This document shows, in pieces, positions 16,557 to 24,980 of a stretch of 38,960 nt of DNA. The notes below the pieces were generated by a model. The model was not told where the DNA came from. It did not search any database and saw nothing but the letters and a program-made list of their open reading frames with translations. This stretch comes from Cyclobacteriaceae bacterium (GTDB taxonomy: Bacteria > Bacteroidota > Bacteroidia > Cytophagales > Cyclobacteriaceae): positions 1 to 38,960 of the forward strand of contig JANXYC010000255.1 of assembly GCA_025350305.1 (NCBI GenBank), given 5' to 3'. A program made the position numbers and the translations under genes. How positions within the stretch are numbered: the stretch's first letter is position 1; every line of letters begins with the position of its first letter.

Positions 16557-17743
16557 TCTATCAGGTTTGACGCCGGAACCATAAAGCCATTATTAAAAGA
16601 ATGAGGGAAATTACGTCCTTTGGAGGGCGAATCAGTTATTTCAAAACTTATAATCTCTTTTTCCCAGGAAAGTGTTTCAGTAAAGTGTGAACCCACCCAC
16701 GCTGAAAGACGGTAACGATCAGGAACAAGCGGCGGCAATTGTATCGTCACAGCAAATTCCTGCGCAGCTTCACTAAACCGAATAAAAGGCTCCGATACGG
16801 GTATTGCTTGCATAATTGTTATTCCCAGGGAATTGCTTATGTCAAAGGCAACAAATGCTGTCTTATGAACATTCCTGGAAAAAACACTGAAAACAATCTC
16901 TAATTCATACTGTGGCTGAGTACCTTTCAGGTTTGCCATCACCCTCGAAAAATACAAGCTTTCTTTCGGAGACAAGGACTCCCATGTATTTCCGGTGGCT
17001 CCCGCAAAACTTTGCTGGTAAAATGAGGTCACTTCACTGCCCCGGCCTTCTTTAATGAGCCGTCCTTTGTCGAGAATAATTGCACGCTTACATAAGTTCT
17101 CAACCGCAGCCATATTGTGACTTACAAATAAAATTGTCCTTCCACGATTACTAACATCCTCCATTTTACCCAAACACTTCTTTTGAAACTCAGTATCCCC
17201 TACCGCCAGCACTTCATCAATAATCAGGATTTCGGGCTCCAAAAATGCCGCAACCGAAAATGCCAGGCGTAATTGCATGCCGCTGGAGTAATGCTTCAAT
17301 GGGGTATCTAAAAACTTTTCTGTTCCGCTGAAGTTTATGATTTCATCAAACTTCTCCAGTATCTCCCGCCGTTTCATTCCTAAAAGTGAGCCGTTGAAAA
17401 ACACATTCTCACGTCCTGTAAGTTCGGGGTGGAAGCCTGTACCTACCTCCAGCAAACTCGCGATCCGTCCACGTGTGATTATTTTGCCCTGAGTGGGTGG
17501 CGTGATCTTCGAGAGTATTTTCAGTAAGGTTGATTTGCCCGCGCCATTTCTGCCGATAATACCAATTGATTCGCCGGCCAGAACGTCAAATGAAACTTCA
17601 TTCAGTGCCCAAAAATCTTCCTCATTAGTTTTATCGAATCGAATAGCACTTTGCAAGCGCTCACGTAAACTTAAATAGCCCCCCGACTGATGTCTGATCC
17701 TGTATTTTTTTGAGAGGTCATGTACTTCCAGTATCGGTTTCAT
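16553..17743 (-). CDS. wzt: ABC transporter ATP-binding protein, O-antigen/polysaccharide export
   Basis: A 396-residue protein from ATG 17743, 7 bases after the permease stop; an upstream frame from 17803 would overlap wzm. It has Walker A GRNGAGKS (64-71), the signature HYSSGMQLRLAFSVA (151-165), Walker B ILIIDE (172-177), and the switch histidine in SHN (208-210). It is about 150 residues longer than a minimal ATPase subunit. The extra C-terminal part (about 250-396) is beta-rich and corresponds to the carbohydrate-binding domain found in Wzt proteins that recognise the modified non-reducing end of a glycan. It pairs with Wzm to flip the finished undecaprenyl-linked chain to the periplasm. 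Confidence 0.92.
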   Translation of the reverse strand: MKPILEVHDLSKKYRIRHQSGGYLSLRERLQSAIRFDKTNEEDFWALNEVSFDVLAGESIGIIGRNGAGKSTLLKILSKITPPTQGKIITRGRIASLLEVGTGFHPELTGRENVFFNGSLLGMKRREILEKFDEIINFSGTEKFLDTPLKHYSSGMQLRLAFSVAAFLEPEILIIDEVLAVGDTEFQKKCLGKMEDVSNRGRTILFVSHNMAAVENLCKRAIILDKGRLIKEGRGSEVTSFYQQSFAGATGNTWESLSPKESLYFSRVMANLKGTQPQYELEIVFSVFSRNVHKTAFVAFDISNSLGITIMQAIPVSEPFIRFSEAAQEFAVTIQLPPLVPDRYRLSAWVGSHFTETLSWEKEIISFEITDSPSKGRNFPHSFNNGFMVPASNLIE

Positions 17744-17750
17744 CTCTTTT

Positions 17751-18584
17751 TCAGGCGAAGTCAGCAAAAAAATCTTCTGTTCTCTTAAAATAAAGAATAC
17801 CAATAAATAATAACAGGAATCCTGTAGTCAAACTGATCAGCATCAATGTATTGTTAACTTCTGCACCGGATATGGGATATCGAAACAGTTCTACGGCCGC
17901 ATACATGGGCGACATGGCCAGCATATATTGAAGCAAAGGATTCGGCAGCATGGAAGCAGGATAGATGACGGGGGTTAAAAAAAATAATACCTGAACCACG
18001 AAGGGAATTACATAACGGAAATCCCGATACTTTACATTCAGGGCAGCGAGCAGGCTACCGGGTCCAAGTGTAGCCATCAGACATATTCCCAGCGCCGCCG
18101 GCCAGATCCAGCATGCCGTCCAGGATACCGGTTGCTTATAATAGATCAATAAAGACACGAAGAGCACAAAGGCCATCAGAAAGTCAAAAAGGGCCACTAA
18201 TATTGACGAAACTGGAATGATTAACCGGGGGAAATAAATTTTTTTTATAATCTGGGAATTACTCACCATGCTGTTGGCCGAATTGGTCAGGCCTGTGGAG
18301 AACGTGTTCCACAGCAGAAGACCTGAAAATACAAAAACGGGATAGGGCAGATTTTGCGAGGGTACATGGAGGGCGCGCCCAAAGAAGAAGGTAAAAATAA
18401 CCATCATTACCAACGGCTGAAGAATGGCCCACAAAAAGCCCAGGACGGTCTGTTTGTATTTAATCTTGATATCGCGCCAGGTAAAAAAATAGAACAGTTC
18501 CCGGTAGCGCCATAATTCTTTCCAATTAAGCAATCCCTGATGGGTAGAGTCGATTATATGTTCAACAGAATCCGACGTGCGCAT
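17751..18584 (-). CDS. wzm: ABC-2 type polysaccharide export permease
   Basis: A 277-residue membrane protein from ATG 18584 (MRTSDSVEHIID). The frame extends upstream to a TTG at 18644, but that would use up most of the divergent intergenic space and adds 20 residues unlike the family. It has the ABC-2/TagG-Wzm hallmarks: the amphipathic stretch ELFYFFTWRDIKIKYKQTVL, then LGFLWAILQPLVMMVIFTFF, followed by about five more membrane segments and the PVIYPASMLP loop. With Wzt it forms the inner-membrane exporter for the glycan made by the downstream genes. It is the first gene of the operon. Confidence 0.9.
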   Translation of the reverse strand: MRTSDSVEHIIDSTHQGLLNWKELWRYRELFYFFTWRDIKIKYKQTVLGFLWAILQPLVMMVIFTFFFGRALHVPSQNLPYPVFVFSGLLLWNTFSTGLTNSANSMVSNSQIIKKIYFPRLIIPVSSILVALFDFLMAFVLFVSLLIYYKQPVSWTACWIWPAALGICLMATLGPGSLLAALNVKYRDFRYVIPFVVQVLFFLTPVIYPASMLPNPLLQYMLAMSPMYAAVELFRYPISGAEVNNTLMLISLTTGFLLLFIGILYFKRTEDFFADFA

Positions 18585-18602
18585 GATACGAGTTTTAATA
18601 AT

Positions 18603-18633
18603 CTGGGGAGGATTTCTAAAAACTATTCCCCAG
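18603..18633. promoter_or_regulatory. Interrupted palindrome in the wzm / glycosyltransferase divergent gap
   Basis: CTGGGGA (18603-18609) and TCCCCAG (18627-18633) form a perfect 7-base inverted repeat with 17 bases between. It lies in the 66-base gap between the divergent wzm (18584) and the plus-strand glycosyltransferase (18651). The centre contains TAGTTTTT (minus strand), a near match to a -7 box. It could be an operator or a leader hairpin; a chance occurrence is also possible. Confidence 0.25.
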
Positions 18634-18650
18634 TTTAGCACCAAGTTACC

Positions 18651-19721
18651 ATGAAAATCCTCTTTTTAGTACCGTACCCCCTTAAAGAATCACCTTCTCA
18701 GCGGTTTCGCTTTGAGCAATACTTTGGAATACTATTGGCACACGGACATTCCTATGAAGTTCAAAGCTTCCTTGATTCCGTCAATTGGAAAGTGTTATTT
18801 GAGAATCGGAAAATAGTGAGAAAAGGAGTAACCATCATGCTTGGTTTCGTACGCAGGATCTTCCTTCTGTTTCACGTACCCAACTTCGATATGGTTTTTA
18901 TTCACCGGGAGGCGATGCCGGTGGGCCCGCCCGTTATCGAGTGGGTGATTGCCAAAATTCTGAGAAAGAAAATAGTGTTTGATTTCGATGATGCCATCTG
19001 GCTTACGGATAGGGCGGATGAGCCAGGGTGGTTGACAGCCATCAAATGGAGAAAAAAGGTGAAGTATATCTGTCGTTGGAGTTACAAGGTCAGTTGCGGC
19101 AATGATTATCTATGCGAATACGCAAGGCAGTTCAATCAACATGTAGTTTATAATCCTTCTACAATTGACACAGGAAGTCTTTCCAACCCAAATCATTTTG
19201 CAAAAAGGTCTGACGAAATTGTTGTCGGTTGGACAGGGTCACATTCCACCTTGAAATATTTAAATGAATTGCAGCCGGTACTACAGCAATTGGAGCAAAA
19301 ATATCCTCAAATTAAAATTCTGGTCATAGCCGATCAACCCCCGAGGCTTTCATTAACGACGGTCTGCTTTATCCGGTGGTCACCCGAAACTGAAGTGAAA
19401 GATTTGTCAAAAATAGATATCGGTATCATGCCATTGCCGGATGATGAATGGTCAAAAGGAAAATGCGGATTTAAGGCGCTTCAATATATGAGTTTGGGAA
19501 AACCTGCGTTGGTCTCACCGGTCGGTGTCAACACAAAAATTGTCGATCATGGGATCAATGGTTATCACTGCTCTACTGCCGATGAGTGGCTGAACCGCAT
19601 CGAATATTTACTAAAACGAAAAGATGTTTGTGCTGATATGGGGAAAAGGGGAAGAGAGAAAGTAATCAACCATTATTCAGTCGCTTCCAACACGTTCAAC
19701 TTTTTGTCGTTGTTTGAATAA
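18651..19721 (+). CDS. Glycosyltransferase family 4-like protein
   Basis: A 356-residue GT-B protein read divergently from wzm. It starts MKILFLVPYPLKESPSQRFR, a start typical of a Bacteroidota family 4 subgroup. It contains VFDFDDAIWL, GWTGSHSTLKYL (about 195-206, the donor domain entry), GIMPLPDDEWSKGKCGFKAL with the donor-site region, and SLGKPALVSPVGVNTKIV. The usual E-x7-E region is replaced by 'KGKCGFKALQYM', as in related family members. It probably adds a sugar to the same surface glycan. Its last 49 bases overlap the end of the convergent membrane-protein gene. Confidence 0.85.
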   Translation: MKILFLVPYPLKESPSQRFRFEQYFGILLAHGHSYEVQSFLDSVNWKVLFENRKIVRKGVTIMLGFVRRIFLLFHVPNFDMVFIHREAMPVGPPVIEWVIAKILRKKIVFDFDDAIWLTDRADEPGWLTAIKWRKKVKYICRWSYKVSCGNDYLCEYARQFNQHVVYNPSTIDTGSLSNPNHFAKRSDEIVVGWTGSHSTLKYLNELQPVLQQLEQKYPQIKILVIADQPPRLSLTTVCFIRWSPETEVKDLSKIDIGIMPLPDDEWSKGKCGFKALQYMSLGKPALVSPVGVNTKIVDHGINGYHCSTADEWLNRIEYLLKRKDVCADMGKRGREKVINHYSVASNTFNFLSLFE

Positions 19722-21004
19722 TCACGCATGATAATCAATGCCAGGAGATAAAACGGGAGCAAGGGAATCCGGTAACGGGCAAGTGTACCAAAATTAAATG
19801 TGGAGATACCGACAGCAAAAGCAAAGGTTATTGAAAACACCAGGCAAAACAATACGTTGTAATTGCCCAAGGCTGAGAAAAAATGCCGGAAATTTTTGAG
19901 AAGAATGTAAATTGAAAATAAAAGCAGAAAAGCACTTTCCAACGATGACATAAACATCAGGGGATTTCGCGCCTCCCATAAATACGGTCGGAAGAGTGAA
20001 ACATTGATGGCGGCCGGTGATGCCTGCAACATCCCCAACGGGGTCCAGTCAGGAATATCCAACGAATAACGGGAGCCCGCTTCGCGGCCCGTATAAAATC
20101 CAATATCATACGCCGTTATTTTCGAAGTCTTTGTCAGGTTTGCCACGGAATATTTGGCATCCGTTTCACCAATTTTGACTACTGCATAGTAGACTGAAAT
20201 CAAGAGGATAATAGCAGCAAAAGGTACTACCATAAATTTTATGAGAACGGACCGTATAGAACCGAAATTATAGGCCATGATCCAAAGGATTACAGCCGGC
20301 AGGTAGGCTTGCAAAACAAACAGGCGAACCTTAAAGATCACGTAAAGGACCCCAATCAGAACCGCTATAGAACTCATTCTGATACGACGCTCAATAAACA
20401 GAATCGAAATGTGATAGGTGGCCATACCAAGACAGCCAATAATCACCGTGTCTTTTAATAAACCACTACCCCAGAAGAATACGGATGGAATGAAAAAAAT
20501 TGCCAGGGCGATGCTCCGGTGCAGGTGAGGGTACTGTTTGTAAAATGTTAGAAATAACATCCACATACCCACGAAACTAATCACCGAAAACAAAACCGCT
20601 GTAGCGGAATAGGAGGAAAGGGTTAATAAATCAAAAAAAGCTGCTATCCGGATAACAAAATATGAATTGGGGTCGTGAAAGAAAGGAATTCGGGATGTAT
20701 ATTGATAAATGCCAGCTTCATTATCGGTGGATCCAAAAATCAGTTGTAAGCCACTACCAGGATTTTCAATAAACGACTCCCAAACAATGCGACTTCCAAA
20801 TGTATGGTAATTAAAGGTGTCTCCTCCATGGTAGTAGTATTGATAAATAAACCCCATCGCCAGTGCACCGAGTATTCTCACGGAGAGTGCCGGAACAAAA
20901 TACTTGCGATTCACTGAGTCCGTCATATACGGCCGGACGAGGTAAGCCCCCACGTAAACCAGGAGAATAATGATCGGTGTTACGATGAAATCTCGTAGTT
21001 CCAA
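19673..21004 (-). CDS. Polytopic membrane protein, candidate glycan polymerase or membrane glycosyltransferase
   Basis: A 443-residue protein with roughly ten to eleven hydrophobic membrane segments, beginning with IIILLVYVGAYLV and ending with IPLLPFYLLALIIM. A large polar loop follows the first segments (YHGGDTFNYHTFGSRI), and a second, charged loop lies between about 280 and 340 (DIGFYTGREAGSRYS). This architecture is like Wzy-type polymerases and related family members of Bacteroidota, but I cannot identify a decisive motif. The start seems to be TTG at 21004, 6 bases after the fcl stop and in the same frame; no ATG lies before the first membrane segment. It is the last gene of the gmd-fcl unit. 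Confidence 0.6.
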   Translation of the reverse strand: MELRDFIVTPIIILLVYVGAYLVRPYMTDSVNRKYFVPALSVRILGALAMGFIYQYYYHGGDTFNYHTFGSRIVWESFIENPGSGLQLIFGSTDNEAGIYQYTSRIPFFHDPNSYFVIRIAAFFDLLTLSSYSATAVLFSVISFVGMWMLFLTFYKQYPHLHRSIALAIFFIPSVFFWGSGLLKDTVIIGCLGMATYHISILFIERRIRMSSIAVLIGVLYVIFKVRLFVLQAYLPAVILWIMAYNFGSIRSVLIKFMVVPFAAIILLISVYYAVVKIGETDAKYSVANLTKTSKITAYDIGFYTGREAGSRYSLDIPDWTPLGMLQASPAAINVSLFRPYLWEARNPLMFMSSLESAFLLLFSIYILLKNFRHFFSALGNYNVLFCLVFSITFAFAVGISTFNFGTLARYRIPLLPFYLLALIIMRDYSNNDKKLNVLEATE

Positions 21005-21010
21005 TTGAAA

Positions 21011-21943
21011 CTAGTTTTGAAGAGAAGATACTACGTCTTTATAAACAGTCCGAAGTCCATCTTCCAGTTCAATTTTATGCCGCCAGCCAAGTTTTCGGAT
21101 TTTGGATACATCCATCAATTTCCGGGGTGCACCATCCGGCTTTGACGTATCAAATTCTATCCGGCCAGTATAATCTACTATCATTGAAATCAATTCTGCC
21201 AACTCCTTAATCGTGCGGTCCGTACCCGTACCAACGTTAATGAATCCTGGTTCATTAAACTTTTCCATGAGGAAAAGACACGCTTCCGCCAAATCATCCA
21301 CATGCATAAATTCCCTCAAAGGCTTGCCGGTACCCCAAACGATCACTGCATGTTCATGTTTAAATTTAGCCTTATGGAATTTACGGAGCAATGCGGGAAT
21401 CACATGCGAGGTCTGTAAATCATAATTATCGTTTGGTCCATATAAATTGGTGGGCATGGCAGAAATAAAATTGCAGCCATACTGATTCCGGTAGGCATCG
21501 CACATTTTGATACCTGCAATTTTTGCAACGGCATACGGCTCGTTGGTTGGTTCCAATAATCCCGATAGCAGAAATTCTTCTTTCAATGGCTGAGGTGCCA
21601 TCTTTGGATAAATACACGAACTTCCGAGGAAGAGCAGTTTCTTGACACCGGCTTTATAAGCTTGATGTATGACATTGCCCTGGATCGTCAGGTTGTCGTA
21701 CAGGAACTCAGCCCGGAATGTATTGTTAGCAACAATTCCACCCACTCTGGCCGCCGCCAGAAAAACGTACTCGGGTTTCTCCTGTTGGAAAAATTCCTCA
21801 ACCTTCTGCTGATCGCGAAGATCGAGCTCTTTGGATGTACGCACGACAAGATTTTTATAGCCCTTTTGTTCCAATTTTCGGACAATGGCAGAGCCTACCA
21901 TACCCCTGTGCCCCGCAATAAAAATCTTTGATTGATTGTTCAT
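21011..21943 (-). CDS. fcl: GDP-L-fucose synthase
   Basis: A 310-residue extended short-chain dehydrogenase that epimerises and reduces GDP-4-keto-6-deoxy-mannose to GDP-L-fucose with NADPH. Evidence is the cofactor loop [10 protein letters not shown] (11-20), the GSSCIYPK segment with catalytic serine and cysteine (107-114), YAVAK (137-141) with catalytic Tyr and Lys, and the family stretch [12 protein letters not shown]. Length is normal. Its ATG overlaps the gmd stop (ATGA), so the two are translationally coupled. It supplies GDP-fucose for the glycosyltransferases upstream. Confidence 0.97.
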   Translation of the reverse strand: MNNQSKIFIAGHRGMVGSAIVRKLEQKGYKNLVVRTSKELDLRDQQKVEEFFQQEKPEYVFLAAARVGGIVANNTFRAEFLYDNLTIQGNVIHQAYKAGVKKLLFLGSSCIYPKMAPQPLKEEFLLSGLLEPTNEPYAVAKIAGIKMCDAYRNQYGCNFISAMPTNLYGPNDNYDLQTSHVIPALLRKFHKAKFKHEHAVIVWGTGKPLREFMHVDDLAEACLFLMEKFNEPGFINVGTGTDRTIKELAELISMIVDYTGRIEFDTSKPDGAPRKLMDVSKIRKLGWRHKIELEDGLRTVYKDVVSSLQN

Positions 21944-23058
21944 GACTCGGTTCCCCGAATGACAGTGAAGCCACCTTCCTTCAACAAAATGTCCCTGCGG
22001 AATACTTCAATATCCGTAGACACCATCTCGTTTACCAACGCCGCCAAAGTATAACCCGGCTCCCAGCCAAGCTTTTCCTTCGCTTTGGTGGCGTCACCAA
22101 TCAGGAGGTCCACCTCCGTAGGACGGTAATACCTGGCATCTACTGCAACCACGGTCTGGCCGGGCTTAATTTTGCAATCCTTATTATTTACCCGTTCTAC
22201 GATTCCCACTTCTTTTTGGTCCTTCCCATTAAATGAAATATTGATACCGGCGGCCTCAAACGCCATGGTACAGAAATCGCGGACCGAAGTCGTCTTACCC
22301 GTTGCGATTACAAAATCTTCCGGCACTGTTTGCTGCACCATTCTCCACATGGCTTCCACGTAATCTTTGGCATGGCCCCAGTCACGCTCCGCATTGAGGT
22401 TGCCAATAAATATTTTGTCTTGTAGCCCCAGGGCAATTTGTGCCACTCCCCGCGTGATTTTGCGGGTAACAAAAGTCTCCCCGCGCAACGGACTTTCGTG
22501 GTTGAATAAAATGCCGTTAACTGCAAACATGTTGTACGCTTCCCGGTAGTTTACCGTTATCCAATAGGCATACAACTTGGCTACTCCATAGGGTGATCGT
22601 GGATAAAAAGGAGTCTTTTCATTTTGTGGAATCTGTTGTACTAACCCATACAATTCTGAACTGCTCGCCTGGTAGAATTTTGTCTTTTCCACAAGACCCA
22701 GCAAACGAATGGCTTCCAATATCCGCAACGTCCCAACCCCATCGGCGTTGGCCGTATATTCCGGTTCTTCGAATGAAACTTTTACATGACTCATGGCTCC
22801 CAGATTATAAATCTCATCGGGTTGCACTTCCTGGATGATGCGGGTAATATTCATAGCATCCGTCAAATCGCCATAATGCAAATGAAATCGTGAATTCCGT
22901 TCATGCGGATCCTGGTAGAGATGGTCAATCCTGGCTGTATTGATCATCGATGACCGGCGCTTTATGCCATGAATTTCATAACCCTTCGAGAGAAGCAATT
23001 CACTCAAATAGGCTCCGTCTTGTCCTGTTACGCCTGTAATTAATGCACGTTTTGTCAT
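21940..23058 (-). CDS. gmd: GDP-mannose 4,6-dehydratase
   Basis: A 372-residue enzyme that converts GDP-mannose to GDP-4-keto-6-deoxy-mannose. The NADP loop [10 protein letters not shown] is at 9-18. [16 protein letters not shown] (34-49) is the Gmd-specific segment that helps bind NADP in the multimer. The catalytic residues are in SSSEL (132-136) and YGVAK (157-161). [13 protein letters not shown] is another family block. It forms a coupled pair with fcl, and manC at 32151-33227 in the same window makes its substrate. The product is also the branch point for GDP-perosamine and GDP-rhamnose. Confidence 0.97.
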   Translation of the reverse strand: MTKRALITGVTGQDGAYLSELLLSKGYEIHGIKRRSSMINTARIDHLYQDPHERNSRFHLHYGDLTDAMNITRIIQEVQPDEIYNLGAMSHVKVSFEEPEYTANADGVGTLRILEAIRLLGLVEKTKFYQASSSELYGLVQQIPQNEKTPFYPRSPYGVAKLYAYWITVNYREAYNMFAVNGILFNHESPLRGETFVTRKITRGVAQIALGLQDKIFIGNLNAERDWGHAKDYVEAMWRMVQQTVPEDFVIATGKTTSVRDFCTMAFEAAGINISFNGKDQKEVGIVERVNNKDCKIKPGQTVVAVDARYYRPTEVDLLIGDATKAKEKLGWEPGYTLAALVNEMVSTDIEVFRRDILLKEGGFTVIRGTES

Positions 23059-23067
23059 ATGTTTATT

Positions 23068-24261
23068 TCAATCACCTTTTTCCATGTTCTTCAGTCTTCG
23101 CTTAGCATCCTTGAAGGCCTCGTCTTTTCTGGCCGCCTTGTTTTTTACTTCTTTGAAATACTTGCGTGCTTCCGCCTTATTCCCCTGCTTCTGGGCAATT
23201 TCTCCCAAGGCTATTAATGAGTAAAGATAATAACCTGAATCAGTTGCCCCGCTTTGTTCCGCATACTGTATAGCAATCTGGTAATATTTTTTTGCTTCTT
23301 CCGACTGTCTCCGCGATTCACCGAGTTGTCCAAGAAAGAAGGCTGCATATCGACCGCTCGTAGCTTCATATCCAATCATTCCACTGTCAATTCTTGCCAA
23401 AATCGCTTTGGATTCTCGCTCCATTTCGGGGTAGAGACCTCGTGCGTAAAGCATCCGCGCGTAGTAACGATGGAAGTAGGGATTATCCGGATAAGTTTGG
23501 TGAAGGTATTCCGCCAGTTGATGTGCTTGTTCATTCTTGTTTTCATAGCTGTTCCATATCCGCATCAGCCAAACCATTGCTTCCGTGCGGGTATAAAACG
23601 CGTTGTAAGAGACTTCCTTGAGCTGCCGGAGTCCAAGCGCTTTGTCTCCCTTCGGGAAGAACCATAAAAGGGGTTTCAGAGCAGGATAATTTTCGCGGAC
23701 CCACACTGAAAAATAATTGTATAGGGCATCTCCAAAAAGCAACTCCGGGCTTAAGTAATTTTTTTCCTTGCACTCTTCGAGATAATTCAGCGCTCTCTTC
23801 CCCGCCGTCGCAGCCTTTCTCCATTCTTTCCGATCTTCATCCGAGTAAAGTTCTCCCTTGAATCCGTACGCCGCCGCCAGGAAAAATGCTGCCTCAGTCC
23901 GGTACTCGGGATTTTTATCATGAAGATGCTCCGCCACCCGGATGGTGCTGTCCATGTATGCCAGGAATCGTTCATCGTGTGACCGGTCATTGGTACTGGG
24001 CATAATCTTCCACCACTCGCTGAGACCCAGCAAAAAATAAGGAAGCGGGTGCCATGCATACTTTTGTTTAAACCAGCGGAACTGCTTCTCGGCCTTTTCA
24101 AACTTAAAATTGTAAAGATCGTTCAACGCATCAGTTGCTTCCAGCTGCACGGTAATGTTTGAAATCAAAATGATGGTCGTGTCTTTCCTGGCCTGAGCCG
24201 TGGCTGACAGGGAAATCCATCCCAGTAAAAGCGCAAACAAGATTTTCCCCTTATATTTCAC
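23068..24261 (-). CDS. Secreted TPR-repeat protein
   Basis: A 397-residue protein with a signal peptide (MKYKGKILFALLLGWISLSA-TAQA) and alpha-helical repeats. TPR-like units are visible at AEKQFRWFKQKYAWHPLPYF, YARMLYARGLYPEMERES, YYQIAIQYAEQSGATDSGYY and IALGEIAQKQGNKAEARKYF, with a basic, coiled C-terminus. It is predicted to be periplasmic and to act as a protein-interaction scaffold; no enzyme motif is present. The start appears to be GTG at 24261, just after a TACTTTTG box. It precedes gmd by 9 bases, so it probably heads the gmd-fcl transcript. Any link to glycan assembly is inferred from position only. Confidence 0.8.
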   Translation of the reverse strand: MKYKGKILFALLLGWISLSATAQARKDTTIILISNITVQLEATDALNDLYNFKFEKAEKQFRWFKQKYAWHPLPYFLLGLSEWWKIMPSTNDRSHDERFLAYMDSTIRVAEHLHDKNPEYRTEAAFFLAAAYGFKGELYSDEDRKEWRKAATAGKRALNYLEECKEKNYLSPELLFGDALYNYFSVWVRENYPALKPLLWFFPKGDKALGLRQLKEVSYNAFYTRTEAMVWLMRIWNSYENKNEQAHQLAEYLHQTYPDNPYFHRYYARMLYARGLYPEMERESKAILARIDSGMIGYEATSGRYAAFFLGQLGESRRQSEEAKKYYQIAIQYAEQSGATDSGYYLYSLIALGEIAQKQGNKAEARKYFKEVKNKAARKDEAFKDAKRRLKNMEKGD

Positions 24262-24266
24262 AATCG

Positions 24267-24274
24267 CAAAAGTA
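24267..24274 (-). promoter_or_regulatory. -7 box (TACTTTTG) ahead of the TPR-gmd-fcl transcript
   Basis: On the minus strand TACTTTTG followed by CG fits TAnnTTTG exactly and ends five bases before the GTG start. If used, the mRNA would be leaderless or nearly so. No -33 TTG is clear. Confidence 0.35.
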
Positions 24275-24298
24275 ACACGCAGACGTCAGTAAATCAGT

Positions 24299-24928
24299 AT
24301 GGAAATTTCAGTCGAACAGAAATCAATCTTCTCAACACCGAAGCGTCAAACATTCATTCTTATATGCCTGGCTACGCTGGCAGTCCTGTTCATCAAGAAA
24401 TCCATGATAGAGGACGGAACGGCGGCTTTTGAGTTCCTTGCCGATCAGCCAGCAGGGTCTTTTCTTCATTTGCGAAGTGCTCTCCAATATATTTCTATTC
24501 CCCTTATCTATTCATGGAAGTTTACGGTGCTGGGCTTTGTTATCTGGGTCGGGTGTTTTATGTTCGGTTACCGCGTCACTTTTTCCCAGTGCTGGGGTAT
24601 TGTGCTGGTGGCGGAGTTTGTCTTCCTGGTTCCGGAACTGATAAAGATTGTCTGGTTTTTGGTTTTCCAGTCCGATCCGAATTATTACGATATCCAGGCG
24701 TTCTATCCGTTTTCTGTCATGAACCTTGTCGACTACCAGGATTTACCTACACGCTATGCCTATCCATTCAAGGCGCTGAATTTATTTGAATTGTTTTATT
24801 GGTATGCTGTCGCGCTGGGTATTCAACATTTTGCAAAAAGAGGAATGAGCCCTGCCTGGCGTATCGTACTTGGATTTTATATGCCCATCTTTCTTTTGTG
24901 GCTCCTGTTTTACATCATCGTGTATTGA
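24299..24928 (+). CDS. Small polytopic membrane protein, function unknown
   Basis: A 209-residue protein with about five hydrophobic segments: FILICLATLAVLFI near 18-31, FTVLGFVIWVGCFMFGY, CWGIVLVAEFVFLVPELIKI, LFELFYWYAVALGI and the C-terminal IVLGFYMPIFLLWLLFYIIV. The architecture recalls Yip1-like membrane proteins, but no diagnostic motif is seen. It is transcribed alone, divergent from the TPR gene (37-base gap) and convergent with the aminotransferase gene. It has no recognisable link to glycan synthesis. Confidence 0.75.
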   Translation: MEISVEQKSIFSTPKRQTFILICLATLAVLFIKKSMIEDGTAAFEFLADQPAGSFLHLRSALQYISIPLIYSWKFTVLGFVIWVGCFMFGYRVTFSQCWGIVLVAEFVFLVPELIKIVWFLVFQSDPNYYDIQAFYPFSVMNLVDYQDLPTRYAYPFKALNLFELFYWYAVALGIQHFAKRGMSPAWRIVLGFYMPIFLLWLLFYIIVY

Positions 24929-24929
24929 T

Positions 24930-24973
24930 CACGGATTCATGGATTTTTTCTGTGGTAATCTGCGCAATCCGTG
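24930..24973. terminator. Inverted repeat between convergent genes, possible two-way terminator
   Basis: CACGGATT (24930-24937) and AATCCGTG (24966-24973) form a perfect 8-base inverted repeat with a 28-base loop that contains a T run (GGATTTTTTC). It fills the gap between convergent genes ending at 24928 and 24981. The wording (ATCCGTGG ... AATCTGCG ... ATCCGTGG) resembles dispersed intergenic repeats seen in Bacteroidota genomes. Confidence 0.35.
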
Positions 24974-24980
24974 GCAGTAA

